Below are positions 1-13,129 of a stretch of 64,000 bases of DNA, piece after piece. The position numbers and the translations under genes are program-made. The first letter of the stretch is position 1; each line of letters begins with the position of its first letter. The notes under the pieces were generated by a model that did not search any database, was not told the DNA's origin, and saw only the letters and a list, made by a program, of their open reading frames with translations. Source of the stretch: Mycobacterium sp. Root265 (GTDB lineage Bacteria; Actinomycetota; Actinomycetes; Mycobacteriales; Mycobacteriaceae); NCBI RefSeq assembly GCF_001428895.1, contig NZ_LMJA01000004.1:62001-126000 (forward strand), written 5' to 3'.

Positions 1-136
1 TCCGGGTGGTGCTGGTGATGGGGGCGCCCGGTTCGGTGATGGGTGCGGTGTCGTCGGCCCCACACGCCGTCAGCAGAGCGAACGTGACTGCGACACCCGC
101 GGCGAACAGGCCTTTGCGCGCACTGGGTAACGGCAC
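1..136 (-). CDS. fecB: Lipoprotein, N-terminal part (FecB-like by position)
   Basis: This is the start of a lipoprotein gene that runs off the left edge of the window. A GTG at 136 opens a frame with a basic n-region (Arg7-Lys8), a hydrophobic core and a lipobox LLTAC with the lipidated Cys near residue 25. An Asp/Thr/Pro-rich linker typical of mycobacterial lipoproteins follows. The gene is divergent from ctaD. In M. tuberculosis the divergent neighbour of ctaD is fecB, an iron-dicitrate-type substrate-binding lipoprotein, and the symbol rests on that position only. No solute-binding domain is visible in 45 residues. The start is chosen because it gives a normal signal peptide; no clear Shine-Dalgarno sequence precedes it. 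Confidence 0.6.
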   Translation of the reverse strand, partial: MPLPSARKGLFAAGVAVTFALLTACGADDTAPITEPGAPITSTTR

Positions 137-208
137 GGGCCGAGGGTATCAACCGGGCTGTTTCCGGCCGGTCAGGCACCGTTCGGGCTCGAATACGACA
201 GTTTGTAG

Positions 209-4806
<4,598 letters not shown>

Positions 4807-4810
4807 TGAG

Positions 4811-4842
4811 GCCAGTATCTGCCAACTGGCTATTGATTGGCA
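4811..4842. promoter_or_regulatory. Candidate MocR operator: overlapping palindromes
   Basis: Two interlocked dyads lie just upstream of the regulator gene. GCCAGT (4811-4816) pairs with ACTGGC (4825-4830), and TGCCAA (4820-4825) pairs with TTGGCA (4837-4842). The stretch is much more AT-rich than its surroundings. The position between a MocR gene and its divergent target is where such regulators normally bind. Binding itself is inference. Confidence 0.5.
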
Positions 4843-4868
4843 AGCCACATGGCCACGATCATCGAGTC

Positions 4869-5012
4869 ATGCGAAAGAACTGGATGTCTCGAGTGGCGGG
4901 AAAGTATCGGCGGTCCGGCACCTATAACCGGCGTGCCATCGACAGCACCGATGCCCGTCGGGTCCACGGCGAACTCGACGCCATCCGCGCACGTTTCCCC
5001 GACCACGCATGA
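4869..5012 (+). CDS. Small 47-residue protein coupled to yczE
   Basis: Short reading frame from ATG 4869 whose TGA (5010-5012) overlaps the ATG of the YczE gene in an ATGA junction. The product is basic in its first half (RVAGKYRRSGTYNRR) and ends in a helix-like segment (DARRVHGELDAIRARF). Codons after residue 25 favour G/C in third position, as in neighbouring genes. I do not recognise the family. It may be a real small protein or simply the translated leader that delivers ribosomes to yczE. No Shine-Dalgarno sequence is obvious. Confidence 0.5.
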   Translation: MRKNWMSRVAGKYRRSGTYNRRAIDSTDARRVHGELDAIRARFPDHA

Positions 5013-5737
5013 CCACCGGACTGACCCGCGGAGCGCTACTCCTGCTCGGCCTGACCGGTTACGGCTTCTCCATGGCCCTGATGGTCCAGGCCGGACTCGG
5101 ACTGGACCCCTGGGACGTGTTCCACCAAGGCCTGAGCCGGCACACCGGGATGACCATCGGTGTCGCCTCGGCCGTCGTCGGTCTGGTGGTGCTACTGGCC
5201 TGGATCCCGCTGCGCAACCGGCCCGGTATCGGCACGATCGCCAACGTCATCGTCATCGCGGTGACCGTCGACATCGGTATCGCGGTGCTGCCCGCCCCCG
5301 ACGACCTCCGGCTGCGGGTGCCGATGATGCTCGGTGCGGTGCTGCTCAACGCGATCAGCACGGTGCTCTACATCGGCGCCGGGCTGGGCCCCGGCCCGCG
5401 CGATGGGCTGATGACCGGCCTGGTGGCGCGCACCGGCCTGTCGGTGCGATTGATCCGCACCCTCATCGAGGCCACCGTGCTGACCGCCGGGTGGCTGCTC
5501 GGCGGCACCGTCGGCGTCGGGACCGTCATCTACGCCTTCGGCATCGGACCGCTGGTGCAACTGATCCTGCGGCACATGCCGCGCCGGCTGCTCTTCCACG
5601 ACTTCGGCGCAGCCGGGCGAGCGGAGCTACGGGAAAGCACGCCGAGCGGTGATGGGCGGCCCCGTTCGGCCAAGGGCGACGACACTACGATGAGCGGGTG
5701 CCAGCAGACGAGCCCATTGCAGACCCCGACCTGCTGA
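5009..5737 (+). CDS. yczE: YczE/YitT-family membrane protein
   Basis: Integral membrane protein of 242 residues with about five hydrophobic segments in the first 190 residues (starting GALLLLGLTGYGFSMALMV, then VVGLVVLLAWIPL). It carries the family-type sequences GLGLDPWDVFHQGL and GLGPGPRDGLMTGL, a duplicated pattern typical of YczE proteins. Its transport substrate is unknown; YczE partners of MocR regulators are suspected amino-compound or vitamin-related transporters. The start overlaps the stop of the 47-residue frame. The last 40 bases overlap the next gene, and the tail after about residue 195 is hydrophilic. Expression is probably controlled by the divergent MocR protein. Confidence 0.85.
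   Translation: MTTGLTRGALLLLGLTGYGFSMALMVQAGLGLDPWDVFHQGLSRHTGMTIGVASAVVGLVVLLAWIPLRNRPGIGTIANVIVIAVTVDIGIAVLPAPDDLRLRVPMMLGAVLLNAISTVLYIGAGLGPGPRDGLMTGLVARTGLSVRLIRTLIEATVLTAGWLLGGTVGVGTVIYAFGIGPLVQLILRHMPRRLLFHDFGAAGRAELRESTPSGDGRPRSAKGDDTTMSGCQQTSPLQTPTC
5686..5691 (+). promoter_or_regulatory. -10 element, probable leaderless promoter of the ABC ATPase gene
   Basis: TACGAT ends six bases before the GTG at 5698. The spacing would place transcription initiation at the start codon. It lies within the 3' end of yczE, so the ABC gene may have its own promoter. Confidence 0.5.
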
Positions 5738-6540
5738 TCGATTTCGCCAAGGTCACCCTGCGCCGCGGGGGCAAGACCCTGGTCGGGCCCATCAACTGGG
5801 CCGTCGAACTCGACGAACGCTGGGTGGTGATCGGTCCCAACGGGGCGGGCAAGACGTCATTGCTGCGGATGGCGGCCGCCATCGAGCACCCGTCGTCGGG
5901 CACCGCGTTCGTGCTCGGTGAGCGACTCGGGCGCACCGACATGTCGGAGCTGCGGTCCCGGGTCGGGCTGAGCAGTTCGGCTCTGAGTCAACGGATCCCC
6001 GACGACGAGGTGGTGCGCGACCTGGTGGTCTCGGCCGGGTATGCGGTGCTGGGCCGCTGGCGCGAGAAGTACGACGATGTCGACTACGAGCAGGCCGTCG
6101 ACATGCTGGAAAGCCTGGGCGCCGAGCATCTGGCCGAACGCGCCTACGGCACCCTGTCCGAGGGGGAGCGCAAGCGGGTGCTGATCGCCCGCTCGTTGAT
6201 GACCGATCCGGAACTGCTGCTGCTCGACGAGCCGGCCGCCGGACTGGACCTCGGCGGCCGCGAGGAACTGGTTTCCCGGCTGGCCGATCTGGCCGCCGAC
6301 CCCGATGCGCCGGCCATCGTGCTGGTCACCCACCACGTCGAGGAGATCCCGCCCGGGTTCAGCCATTGCCTGCTGCTCTCGGAGGGCAGCGTGGTCGGTG
6401 CCGGGCTGCTCACCGACGTGCTGACCGCGGAGAATCTGTCCACGGCGTTCGGGCAGTCGATCGCCCTGGAGTACCTCGACGGCCGCTACTTCGCCCGTCG
6501 CACCCGCAGCCGCGCCGCACACAGGAGGCGAGCCACATGA
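5698..6540 (+). CDS. ABC transporter ATP-binding protein (Rv3041c-like)
   Basis: Stand-alone ABC ATPase of 280 residues. The Walker A is GPNGAGKTS (about residues 46-54), the signature is LSEGERKR, the Walker B is LLLLDEPAAGLDLGG, and the switch histidine is in VTHHVEEI. No permease is encoded nearby, so the partner is unknown. The layout resembles the YlmA/ModF-like soluble ATPases that sit in mycobacteria between serB2 and a NUDIX gene. The GTG start at 5698 overlaps the end of yczE. Its TGA overlaps the ATG of the NUDIX gene, so the two are translationally coupled. Confidence 0.9.
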   Translation: MPADEPIADPDLLIDFAKVTLRRGGKTLVGPINWAVELDERWVVIGPNGAGKTSLLRMAAAIEHPSSGTAFVLGERLGRTDMSELRSRVGLSSSALSQRIPDDEVVRDLVVSAGYAVLGRWREKYDDVDYEQAVDMLESLGAEHLAERAYGTLSEGERKRVLIARSLMTDPELLLLDEPAAGLDLGGREELVSRLADLAADPDAPAIVLVTHHVEEIPPGFSHCLLLSEGSVVGAGLLTDVLTAENLSTAFGQSIALEYLDGRYFARRTRSRAAHRRRAT

Positions 6541-7379
6541 CAGACCCCAACGATCCGCTGGTGCCCCGGCCCGCCTCCACCGTCATGCTGCTGCGGGACC
6601 AGGGCACCCCGGAGTCCCTGGAGATCTTCCTGATGCGCAGGCACTCGGCGATGGACTTCGTGGCCGGTGTGATGGTGTTCCCCGGTGGCGGCGTCGACGA
6701 GCGCGATCGGGGGACCGGGACAGCCTGGTACGGCCCGGAGCCCACCTGGTGGGCCGAGCGCCTGAACGTCGATGTCGACCTGGCCGAGGCGCTGGTGTGC
6801 GCCGCAGCCCGGGAGACCTTCGAGGAGTCCGGGGTGCTGTTCGCGGGCGCCGCGGATGATTCCGACATCCTCGTCGACGACGCGTCGGTGTACCGCGAGC
6901 AGCGCGCGGCGCTGGCCAACAACTCGCTGTCCTTCGCCGACTTCCTGCGCGCCGAGAAACTGGTCCTGCGCGCCGATCTGCTGCGGCCGTGGGCCAACTG
7001 GGTCACCCCCAAAGAGGAACGCACCCGCCGCTACGACACCTACTTCTTCGTCGGCGTCATCCCGGAAGGCCAGCGCGCCGACGGTGAGAACACCGAGAGC
7101 GACCGGGCGTTCTGGTCCACCCCGCAGGCCGCGCTCGACGAGTTCGCCGAGGGCCGCTCCTTCCTGCTGCCGCCCACCTGGTCGCAACTCGACTCCGTCA
7201 ATGGCCGCACGGTGGCCGACGTACTGGCCACCGAACGCCGGATCGTGGCGATGGAGCCGAGCCTGACCGCGGACAAGGGGACCGGCGACTGGGACATCGA
7301 GTTCTTCGACGGCGCCCGCTACAACGAGGCCCGCAACCGGCGCGCCCCGCAGGGCTACAAGGACGCGAAGCCCACATGA
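6537..7379 (+). CDS. NUDIX hydrolase (Rv3040c-like)
   Basis: Hydrolase of nucleoside-diphosphate-linked compounds, 280 residues. The NUDIX box is split by an insertion: [11 protein letters not shown] is followed by about 30 residues and then [13 protein letters not shown], which holds the REXXEE metal-binding core. This long-insert form resembles CoA-pyrophosphatase (NUDT7/19-like) relatives. The substrate is not deducible; the adjoining enoyl-CoA hydratase makes an acyl-CoA role plausible but unproven. AGGAGG at 6522-6527 precedes ATG 6537, and both ends form ATGA overlaps with neighbours. Confidence 0.9.
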   Translation: MTDPNDPLVPRPASTVMLLRDQGTPESLEIFLMRRHSAMDFVAGVMVFPGGGVDERDRGTGTAWYGPEPTWWAERLNVDVDLAEALVCAAARETFEESGVLFAGAADDSDILVDDASVYREQRAALANNSLSFADFLRAEKLVLRADLLRPWANWVTPKEERTRRYDTYFFVGVIPEGQRADGENTESDRAFWSTPQAALDEFAEGRSFLLPPTWSQLDSVNGRTVADVLATERRIVAMEPSLTADKGTGDWDIEFFDGARYNEARNRRAPQGYKDAKPT

Positions 7380-8095
7380 CCGAATGTGCCGCCTCCGCGG
7401 CGGGAAGCGAATTCGTGTCCGCTGTCGTCAACGACGGAATCGGCACCCTGGTGCTGTCCCGTCCGCCCAGCAATGCGCTGACCCGGCAGATGTACCGCGA
7501 GATCGAGGCGACAGCCGCCGATCTCGGCGCCCGCGACGATGTCGGTGCCGTCATCGTGTTCGGCGGGCACGAGGTCTTCAGCGCCGGTGACGACGTACCG
7601 GAATTGCGCCGCCTCGGTGCCACCGACGCCGAGAGCGTCACCACCGCCTGCCGGGCCGCGCTGGACGCCGTCGCGGCCATCCCGAAGCCGACCGTCGCCG
7701 CGGTCACCGGCTACGCGCTGGGTTCCGGGCTGGCACTCGCCCTGGCCGCGGACTGGCGGATCTCCGGGGACAACATCAAGGTGGGCGTCACCGAGGTGCT
7801 CGCCGGCCTGCTGCCCGCCGCGGGCACCGACCGGCTGGTGGGCACCGTCGGCCCCGCCCGGGCCAAGGAACTGGTGTTCAGCGGCCGGTTCGTCGGAGCC
7901 GAAGAGGCGCTGGCACTCGGTCTGGTCGATGAGTTGGTGGCCCCGGACGGTGTCTATGACGCCGCGCTGAGCTGGGCGCGCCGGCACGCCGAGGCACCCG
8001 GATACGTGCTTGCCGGAGCCAAGGCGATGATCGACGCCCCAGGTGAAGGGGTACGCAGCTACGTCGAGGTCTTCGGGGCGACCATCGGCAGTTAG
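7376..8095 (+). CDS. echA17: Enoyl-CoA hydratase/isomerase family protein (EchA17-like)
   Basis: Crotonase-fold protein of 239 residues that would hydrate or isomerise acyl-CoA double bonds in the cytosol. The oxyanion-hole motifs are [10 protein letters not shown] (about 67-76) and [18 protein letters not shown] glutamate in [12 protein letters not shown] sits where the first catalytic Glu of hydratases lies; the second Glu position is less clear, so activity is inferred. The ATG overlaps the TGA of the NUDIX gene (ATGA). Position matches echA17 (Rv3039c) of M. tuberculosis. Confidence 0.88.
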   Translation: MTECAASAAGSEFVSAVVNDGIGTLVLSRPPSNALTRQMYREIEATAADLGARDDVGAVIVFGGHEVFSAGDDVPELRRLGATDAESVTTACRAALDAVAAIPKPTVAAVTGYALGSGLALALAADWRISGDNIKVGVTEVLAGLLPAAGTDRLVGTVGPARAKELVFSGRFVGAEEALALGLVDELVAPDGVYDAALSWARRHAEAPGYVLAGAKAMIDAPGEGVRSYVEVFGATIGS

Positions 8096-8098
8096 GCT
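8093..8098 (+). promoter_or_regulatory. -10 element, probable leaderless promoter of the Rv3038c-like gene
   Basis: TAGGCT overlaps the TAG stop of the enoyl-CoA hydratase gene and ends six bases before ATG 8105. No Shine-Dalgarno sequence is present in the nine-base gap. Confidence 0.5.
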
Positions 8099-8104
8099 GC
8101 CCAT

Positions 8105-9130
8105 ATGACGAGCACGGACCATACGCCCCACGTCGATGACGACGCGGCTGCTTTGACCCATGTCGCCGAAGCGGCTCCAGCGCCCAATCCGCACGCCACC
8201 GCCGAGCAGGTCGAGGCCGCGCTGAAGGACACCAAGCTGGCCCAGATCCTCTACCACGACTGGGAAGCCGAGACCTACGACGACAAGTGGTCGATCTCCT
8301 ATGACCAGCGCTGCATCGATTACGCGCGCGGTCGCTTCGACGCCATCGTCCCCGACGAGGTGCAGCGCGAACTGCCCTACGACCGGGCGCTCGAGCTCGG
8401 CTGTGGCACCGGGTTCTTCCTGCTCAACCTGATCCAGGCCGGGGTGGCCCGCCGCGGCTCGGTCACCGACCTGTCCCCGGGCATGGTCAAGGTCGCCACC
8501 CGCAACGGGCAAGGCCTGGGACTCGACATCGACGGCAGGGTCGCCGACGCCGAGGGCATCCCATATGAGGACAACACCTTCGATCTGGTGGTCGGCCACG
8601 CCGTGCTGCACCACATCCCCGATGTGGAGAAGTCGCTGCGCGAGGTGGTGCGCATCCTCAAGCCGGGTGGCCGCTTCGTCTTCGCCGGCGAGCCCACCAG
8701 CGCGGGCAACGTCTACGCCCGCAACCTGTCCACCCTGACCTGGCGGCTGTCCACCAACATCACCAAGCTGCCCGGCCTGGAGGGCTGGCGGCGCCCGCAG
8801 GAGGAGCTCGACGAGTCCTCGCGTGCCGCGGCGCTGGAGGCCGTGGTCGACCTGCACACCTTCGATCCCGAGGATCTGGAGCGGATGGCGGCCAATGCGG
8901 GTGCCGTCGAGGTGGCCACCGCCAGCGAGGAATTCACCGCGGCGATGCTGGGCTGGCCGATCCGCACCTTCGAGGCCTCGGTGCCTCCGGGCCGGTTGGG
9001 TTGGGGCTGGGCCAGATTCGCGTTCAACAGCTGGACGACGCTGAGCTGGGTGGACGCCAACGTGTGGCGACGCGTCGTGCCGAAGGGCTGGTTCTACAAC
9101 GTGATGGTCACCGGGGTCAAGCCGTCGTAA
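8105..9130 (+). CDS. Class I SAM-dependent methyltransferase (Rv3038c-like)
   Basis: Methyltransferase of 341 residues with an acidic/Ala-rich N-terminus (1-45). A Rossmann SAM-binding core follows: motif I ALELGCGTGFF near residue 100, DLSPGMVKVA (motif II acidic loop), FDLVVGHAVLHHIPDV (motif IV) and LKPGGRFVFAGEP (motif VI). The C-terminal 120 residues hold WRRPQEELDESS and several aromatics and probably form a substrate lid. The substrate is unknown. It sits at the edge of the MGLP gene group but I see nothing that ties it to sugars. Confidence 0.88.
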   Translation: MTSTDHTPHVDDDAAALTHVAEAAPAPNPHATAEQVEAALKDTKLAQILYHDWEAETYDDKWSISYDQRCIDYARGRFDAIVPDEVQRELPYDRALELGCGTGFFLLNLIQAGVARRGSVTDLSPGMVKVATRNGQGLGLDIDGRVADAEGIPYEDNTFDLVVGHAVLHHIPDVEKSLREVVRILKPGGRFVFAGEPTSAGNVYARNLSTLTWRLSTNITKLPGLEGWRRPQEELDESSRAAALEAVVDLHTFDPEDLERMAANAGAVEVATASEEFTAAMLGWPIRTFEASVPPGRLGWGWARFAFNSWTTLSWVDANVWRRVVPKGWFYNVMVTGVKPS

Positions 9131-10290
9131 CCTTTACGACTGAGGACGTCGGCTACCTGGCCCGCGACGAGGGCCGGGCGGCGCTGGACATGGTCGCCGG
9201 TCATGCGCTGACGGATGCCACCCGGGTCGCCGATATCGCCACGGTACGAACACGTTTCGGTGAGCGCACCGCGGTACTGGTGGAGACGACACTGTTGCGA
9301 CGCAGGGCGGCGGCCAAGTTCGACGATCCCTCGTCGTGGTTGTTCACCGACGACGCGCTACAGCAGGCCACCGCTGCGGCGGTCGCCGCGCACCGGGCCC
9401 GTCGGCTCACCGGCGCGCGGGTACACGATGTCACCTGCTCGGTGGGCGCCGAACTCGCCGCGCTGCGACCGCTCGCCGGGCAGTTGCTGGGCAGTGACCT
9501 GGACCCGGTGCGACTGGCCATGGCGCGCAACAACGTTCCCGATGTAACCGTGTGCCGCGCCGACGCGCTGCGGCCGGTCACCCGGGACACCGTGGTGCTG
9601 GCCGATCCGGGCCGGCGCACCGGAGGACGGCGGCGGTTTGATCCGCGCGCCTACACCCCGCCGCTGGACGAGCTGTTCGACGCCTACCGCGGGCGCGATC
9701 TGGTCGTGAAGTGCGCGCCCGGAATCGATTTCGATCAACTACCCGAGCTCGGATTCGACGGCGAGGTCGAGCTGTGCTCGCTGGGCGGCAGCGTGCGTGA
9801 GGCCTGCCTGTGGCCTGCGGGTCTGGCCGAAGCGGGTGTGCGCCGGCGCGCCACCCTGCTGGATCGCGGCGAACAGCTCACCGATGCGGACCCCGACGAG
9901 TGCACTGTCGGACCGGCGGGGCGCTGGATCGTCGACCCCGACGGGGCGGTGGTACGGGCGGGCCTGGTGCGCCAGTACGGCACCCGGTACGGGCTGTGGC
10001 AGCTCGACCCCGATATCGCGTACCTGTCCGGAGACGAACTCCCGGACGGGGTACGGGGTTTCGAGGTCCTCGGCGAGATCGGGTTCGACGAGAAGCGGCT
10101 GCGCCGGGAACTGACGTCCCGCGACGGCGGGGCGCTGGAAATCCTGGTGCGCGGGGTGGACGTGGACCCCGACGCGCTGCGGCGCCGGCTGAAGCTGCGC
10201 GGGGCACAACCGCACTCGGTGGTCATCACCCGCATCGGCACCGGAGCGGCCGGCCGTGCGGTGGCATTCATTTGTCGGCCGTCCCGATAG
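9064..10290 (+). CDS. THUMP-like/SAM-binding protein (Rv3037c-like)
   Basis: The conserved part begins FTTEDVGYLARDEGRAALD (codons from about 9130) and ends at 10290. It contains VHDVTCSVGAEL (SAM motif I), LGSDLDPVRLAMARNNV (motif II) and VLADPGRRTGGRRRFDP (motif IV-like DPxR), as in RlmI/THUMP-type methyltransferases. A substrate-facing C-terminal domain follows. M. tuberculosis Rv3037c is often listed with the MGLP group as a putative sugar methyltransferase; the DPGRR motif would fit nucleic-acid methylation better. The start is unclear: GTG 9064 overlaps the preceding gene by 67 bases, CTG 9088 is an alternative, and no usable ATG precedes the conserved block. Confidence 0.75.
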   Translation: MATRRAEGLVLQRDGHRGQAVVTFTTEDVGYLARDEGRAALDMVAGHALTDATRVADIATVRTRFGERTAVLVETTLLRRRAAAKFDDPSSWLFTDDALQQATAAAVAAHRARRLTGARVHDVTCSVGAELAALRPLAGQLLGSDLDPVRLAMARNNVPDVTVCRADALRPVTRDTVVLADPGRRTGGRRRFDPRAYTPPLDELFDAYRGRDLVVKCAPGIDFDQLPELGFDGEVELCSLGGSVREACLWPAGLAEAGVRRRATLLDRGEQLTDADPDECTVGPAGRWIVDPDGAVVRAGLVRQYGTRYGLWQLDPDIAYLSGDELPDGVRGFEVLGEIGFDEKRLRRELTSRDGGALEILVRGVDVDPDALRRRLKLRGAQPHSVVITRIGTGAAGRAVAFICRPSR

Positions 10291-10353
10291 CGCCACAGGT
10301 ACCCTGACGGGCAGCGGCGCCTGTGCTGCTCCCGGTTCTGGAGGATCCCCTAG

Positions 10354-11058
10354 ATGCGCGTACCCACGGTTGCCGTATCGGTGCTGGCCGCAGCCGCCAC
10401 CGCCCTGTCGGGTCTTGCGGGTGCCGCCACGGCGTCGGCCGCGCCGCCCAAATGCGAGGACGTGGGCGCCATCGCCGGGCCCGGGTTCACCTGCCAGATC
10501 CAGCAGGCCGAACCGGCCTACATGCTCAACATCAGCTTCCCGTCCGATTTCCCGGACCAGAAGGCGGTCGTGGAGTACGTCAAGCAGACCCGCGACGGTT
10601 TCCTGAATGTCGCCAAGACCCCCGACTTCCGGGGGATGCCTTATGAGTTGGACACCACCTCGGCGCAGTACAGCTCCGCGGTCCCGCCGCGCGGCACCCA
10701 GTCGGTGGTGTTCACCACCTATCAGAACGTGGGCGGCGCGCACCCGCAGACCTTCTACAAGACGTTCAGCTGGGATCAGGCCTACCGCAAGCCGATCACC
10801 TTCGAGAACCTGTTCCGCCCGGGCACCGACCCGCTGCCGGTCATCTTCCCGGTGGTGCAGGCCGACCTGGCCCGGCAGTCCGGCATCCCCGACCCGGTGC
10901 TGCCCGAAACTGGTCTGGACCCGGCCAATTACCAGAACTTCGCCATCACCGACGATGCGGTGATCTTCTTCTTCGGTCAGGGCGAGCTGCTTCCCGAATC
11001 GGCCGGAGCCGTTCAGGTGTCGGTGCCGCGGGCGACCGTCGCCCCGCTGCTCGCCTAG
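10354..11058 (+). CDS. Secreted DUF3298/RsiV-domain protein (TB22.2/Rv3036c-like)
   Basis: Exported protein of 234 residues. A signal peptide (MRVPTVAVSVLAAAATALS onward) ends near ASA-AP at about residue 30. The mature part has Cys at CEDVGAIAGPGFTCQI, which could form a disulfide. The DUF3298-type pattern follows: SVVFTTYQNVGGAHPQTFYKTFSWD, ITFENLFRPG and FAITDDAVIFFFGQGELLP. The M. tuberculosis counterpart TB22.2 is reported as a cell-wall esterase; I see no clear GXSXG motif, so activity is not asserted. GGAGG at 10340-10344 supports ATG 10354. The stop is shared in the palindrome CTAG with the convergent gene. Confidence 0.88.
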   Translation: MRVPTVAVSVLAAAATALSGLAGAATASAAPPKCEDVGAIAGPGFTCQIQQAEPAYMLNISFPSDFPDQKAVVEYVKQTRDGFLNVAKTPDFRGMPYELDTTSAQYSSAVPPRGTQSVVFTTYQNVGGAHPQTFYKTFSWDQAYRKPITFENLFRPGTDPLPVIFPVVQADLARQSGIPDPVLPETGLDPANYQNFAITDDAVIFFFGQGELLPESAGAVQVSVPRATVAPLLA

Positions 11059-12344
11059 GCGGGCGCGAACCCGTAGACCTGGCCGTCGCTGGTGGCGGTG
11101 ACCACCCGGCCGTCATGACCGATCGACACCCCGACCGGGCGGCCGGTGGCCTCCGGCAGCGGGTAGCGGTTGATGGTGCCGCCCTCGATCGGATCGAACA
11201 CCAGCAGCGCCTGCCCCTGCTCGCCGTCGCGCACCACCGTGTAACCGATGTCCTCACCGGCCCGGCTCGATGTCGACAGCGGCTCCACATCCGCACGGGT
11301 CCAGACGATCTCACCGGTGTCGCTGATACCGGTCAACTGAGCGCCCGGGCCGCCGCCGGCGACGATCACGCCTTCGGCGGACACCGAGGGCGGTGTCTGC
11401 GGCTGATAGCCCAGCTCCACCGACCATCTCGCTCGGCCGTTGGCGGTGTCGACGGCCCACAGCCGCCCGTCGCGGCCGTTGACGTAGGCGGTGGACCCGT
11501 CGGCCGACAGCACCGGGCTGGCGATGGGCCCACCGCCCACCGCCTCGCTGGTCCACTCGCGGCTCAGGATCGGGGTCTGGTCCGGCCGGTACCGCAGGCC
11601 GACGAGCACGGGTGCCTGCGCGCCGGGCTCCCACAGCCCGACCACAACGATCCCGGTGTCGACGCCGAACGCGGGTGCGGCCGCGATCGGGCATTGCGGG
11701 CGGGCCGGTCCGCAGTCGGCGAGACCACGCGCGGAATCGGTGGGATCCACCCCGGCGACCAGATCCAGTGACGTGCCCACGACGGTGCCCTTGTGCGCGT
11801 CGAACACCAGCACCTGACCCAGATGGGTCAGGACGAGCAACTGGCCCGGCGCCAGCAGCCGTGGCGTGGTCGGCATCCCGATCACCGGCTGGCGCCACCG
11901 GATCCACTGGGTGGGCGGGTAGGACATGATCGCGCCGGGCTGGCCGACGTAGAGGTTGTCGAAATCGTCGAAGAGGGGACTGGACAGCGCGCCGCCCTGC
12001 CACAACCGGGTGCACCAGCGTTGACGGGCGTTGTTGTCGGTCTCCCAGACCATCAGCGAGCAGCCGTCGCGGGTCTGGCCGTTGAGGGCGAGGTAGCTGC
12101 CCGAACCCAGCGAGGCCTGCGCGCCGAGCTCACCCTTGACCGACCGCTCCCAGTCGGGGGAGAGCGTTTGCGCCCCGGTGACGGGGCTGTAGCTGCTGTT
12201 GGCGGCGTCGGCGTACTGGGCCGCCCAGCCGATCGACGGGTGGGCCTCGACCCACGAATCGGTTTTTCCGCAGGAACTGACGGTCAGCGCCGCGATTCCC
12301 AGCACGGCAGCAAGCCGGCGCACAGTTCCTCCTCGAGCAGGCAT
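11055..12344 (-). CDS. Putative lipoprotein, PQQ-type beta-propeller (Rv3035-like)
   Basis: Surface lipoprotein of about 429 residues. A lipobox LTVSSC gives Cys near residue 24. Repeated WD-like blades follow, such as DGRLWAVDTANGRARWSVEL, TGEIVWTRADV and SDGQVYGFAP, which are the tryptophan-docking repeats of the PQQ/BamB propeller fold. The function is unknown; propellers of this type bind proteins or act as scaffolds. There are two possible starts. ATG 12344 has a TAGTCT -10 element nine bases upstream, and GTG 12323 follows AGGAGG (12328-12333) with four bases between. The shorter form has a tighter signal peptide. The stop overlaps that of the convergent TB22.2-like gene. Confidence 0.85.
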   Translation of the reverse strand: MPARGGTVRRLAAVLGIAALTVSSCGKTDSWVEAHPSIGWAAQYADAANSSYSPVTGAQTLSPDWERSVKGELGAQASLGSGSYLALNGQTRDGCSLMVWETDNNARQRWCTRLWQGGALSSPLFDDFDNLYVGQPGAIMSYPPTQWIRWRQPVIGMPTTPRLLAPGQLLVLTHLGQVLVFDAHKGTVVGTSLDLVAGVDPTDSARGLADCGPARPQCPIAAAPAFGVDTGIVVVGLWEPGAQAPVLVGLRYRPDQTPILSREWTSEAVGGGPIASPVLSADGSTAYVNGRDGRLWAVDTANGRARWSVELGYQPQTPPSVSAEGVIVAGGGPGAQLTGISDTGEIVWTRADVEPLSTSSRAGEDIGYTVVRDGEQGQALLVFDPIEGGTINRYPLPEATGRPVGVSIGHDGRVVTATSDGQVYGFAPA

Positions 12345-12353
12345 CGAGGTCCG

Positions 12354-12383
12354 AGACTAGCCCGTGCCGGGCTCGCGTAGGCT
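12354..12383. promoter_or_regulatory. Back-to-back -10 elements of a divergent gene pair
   Basis: On the minus strand TAGTCT (12359-12354) ends nine bases before ATG 12344. On the plus strand TAGGCT (12378-12383) ends eight bases before ATG 12392. Both spacings imply leaderless or nearly leaderless transcripts from a 47-base gap. Confidence 0.5.
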
Positions 12384-12391
12384 GACCGGCC

Positions 12392-13129
12392 ATGACGACG
12401 ATGTGGGGCGCGCCGTTACACAAGAGGTGGCGTGGTTCGCGCTTGAGCGATCCGCGCCAGGCGCAGTTTCTGACCCGCGACTCGCTGCGCTGGGTGCTGG
12501 CGAACAAGGCGTACACGCCGTGGTACCTGGTGCGCTACTGGCGGTTGCTGAAGTTCAAGCTGCGCAACCCGCACATCATCACCCGCGGCATGGTGTTCCT
12601 GGGCAAGGGTGTGGAGATCGAGGCCACCCCGGAGCTGTCCACCATGGAGATCGGGCGCTGGGTACACATCGGGGACAAGAACACCATCCGGTGCCACGAG
12701 GGGTCGCTGCGCATCGGCGACAAGGTGGTGCTGGGCCGGGACAACGTGATCAACACCTACCTGGACATCGAGCTCGGTGATTCGGTACTGATGGCCGACT
12801 GGTGCTACGTCTGCGATTTCGACCACAAGATGGACAGCCTGGAGCTGCCGATCAAGGATCAGGGCATCATCAAGAGCCCGGTGCGGATCGGTCCGGACAC
12901 CTGGGTGGCGGCGAAGGTCAGCGTGCTGCGTGGCACCTCCGTCGGCCGCGGATGTGTGCTCGGTGCGCACGCGGTGGTCAAGGGGGAGATCCCGGACTTC
13001 TCCATCGCCGTCGGTTCACCGGCGAAGGTGGTCAAGAACCGCAAGGTGGCCTGGGACGCGTCGGCCGCCGAGCGCGCCGAGTTGGCCGCGAACCTGGCCG
13101 ATATCGAGCGGAAGAAAGCCGCGCGCTGA
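12392..13129 (+). CDS. Left-handed beta-helix acetyltransferase (Rv3034c-like, MGLP cluster)
   Basis: Hexapeptide-repeat acyltransferase of 245 residues. Imperfect repeats with small or aliphatic residues every six positions run from about residue 70 (GKGVEIEATPELSTMEIGRW, IGDKNTIRC, LRIGDKVVLG) to the catalytic-type loop CDFDHKMDS and SPVRIGPDTWVAAKVSVLRG. The tail is VVKGEIPDFSIAVGSPAKVVKNRK, as in maltose/galactoside O-acetyltransferases. In M. tuberculosis the equivalent is placed in the MGLP group as the likely acetyltransferase that adds short acyl chains. No Shine-Dalgarno sequence is present; a -10 element lies eight bases upstream. Its TGA abuts the stop of the convergent SRPBCC gene. 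Confidence 0.88.
   Translation: MTTMWGAPLHKRWRGSRLSDPRQAQFLTRDSLRWVLANKAYTPWYLVRYWRLLKFKLRNPHIITRGMVFLGKGVEIEATPELSTMEIGRWVHIGDKNTIRCHEGSLRIGDKVVLGRDNVINTYLDIELGDSVLMADWCYVCDFDHKMDSLELPIKDQGIIKSPVRIGPDTWVAAKVSVLRGTSVGRGCVLGAHAVVKGEIPDFSIAVGSPAKVVKNRKVAWDASAAERAELAANLADIERKKAAR

Noticed and set aside
5009-5012. Programmed frameshift between the 47-residue frame and yczE
   Set aside because: The ATGA overlap is the ordinary coupling junction seen many times in this window; no slippery sequence is present.
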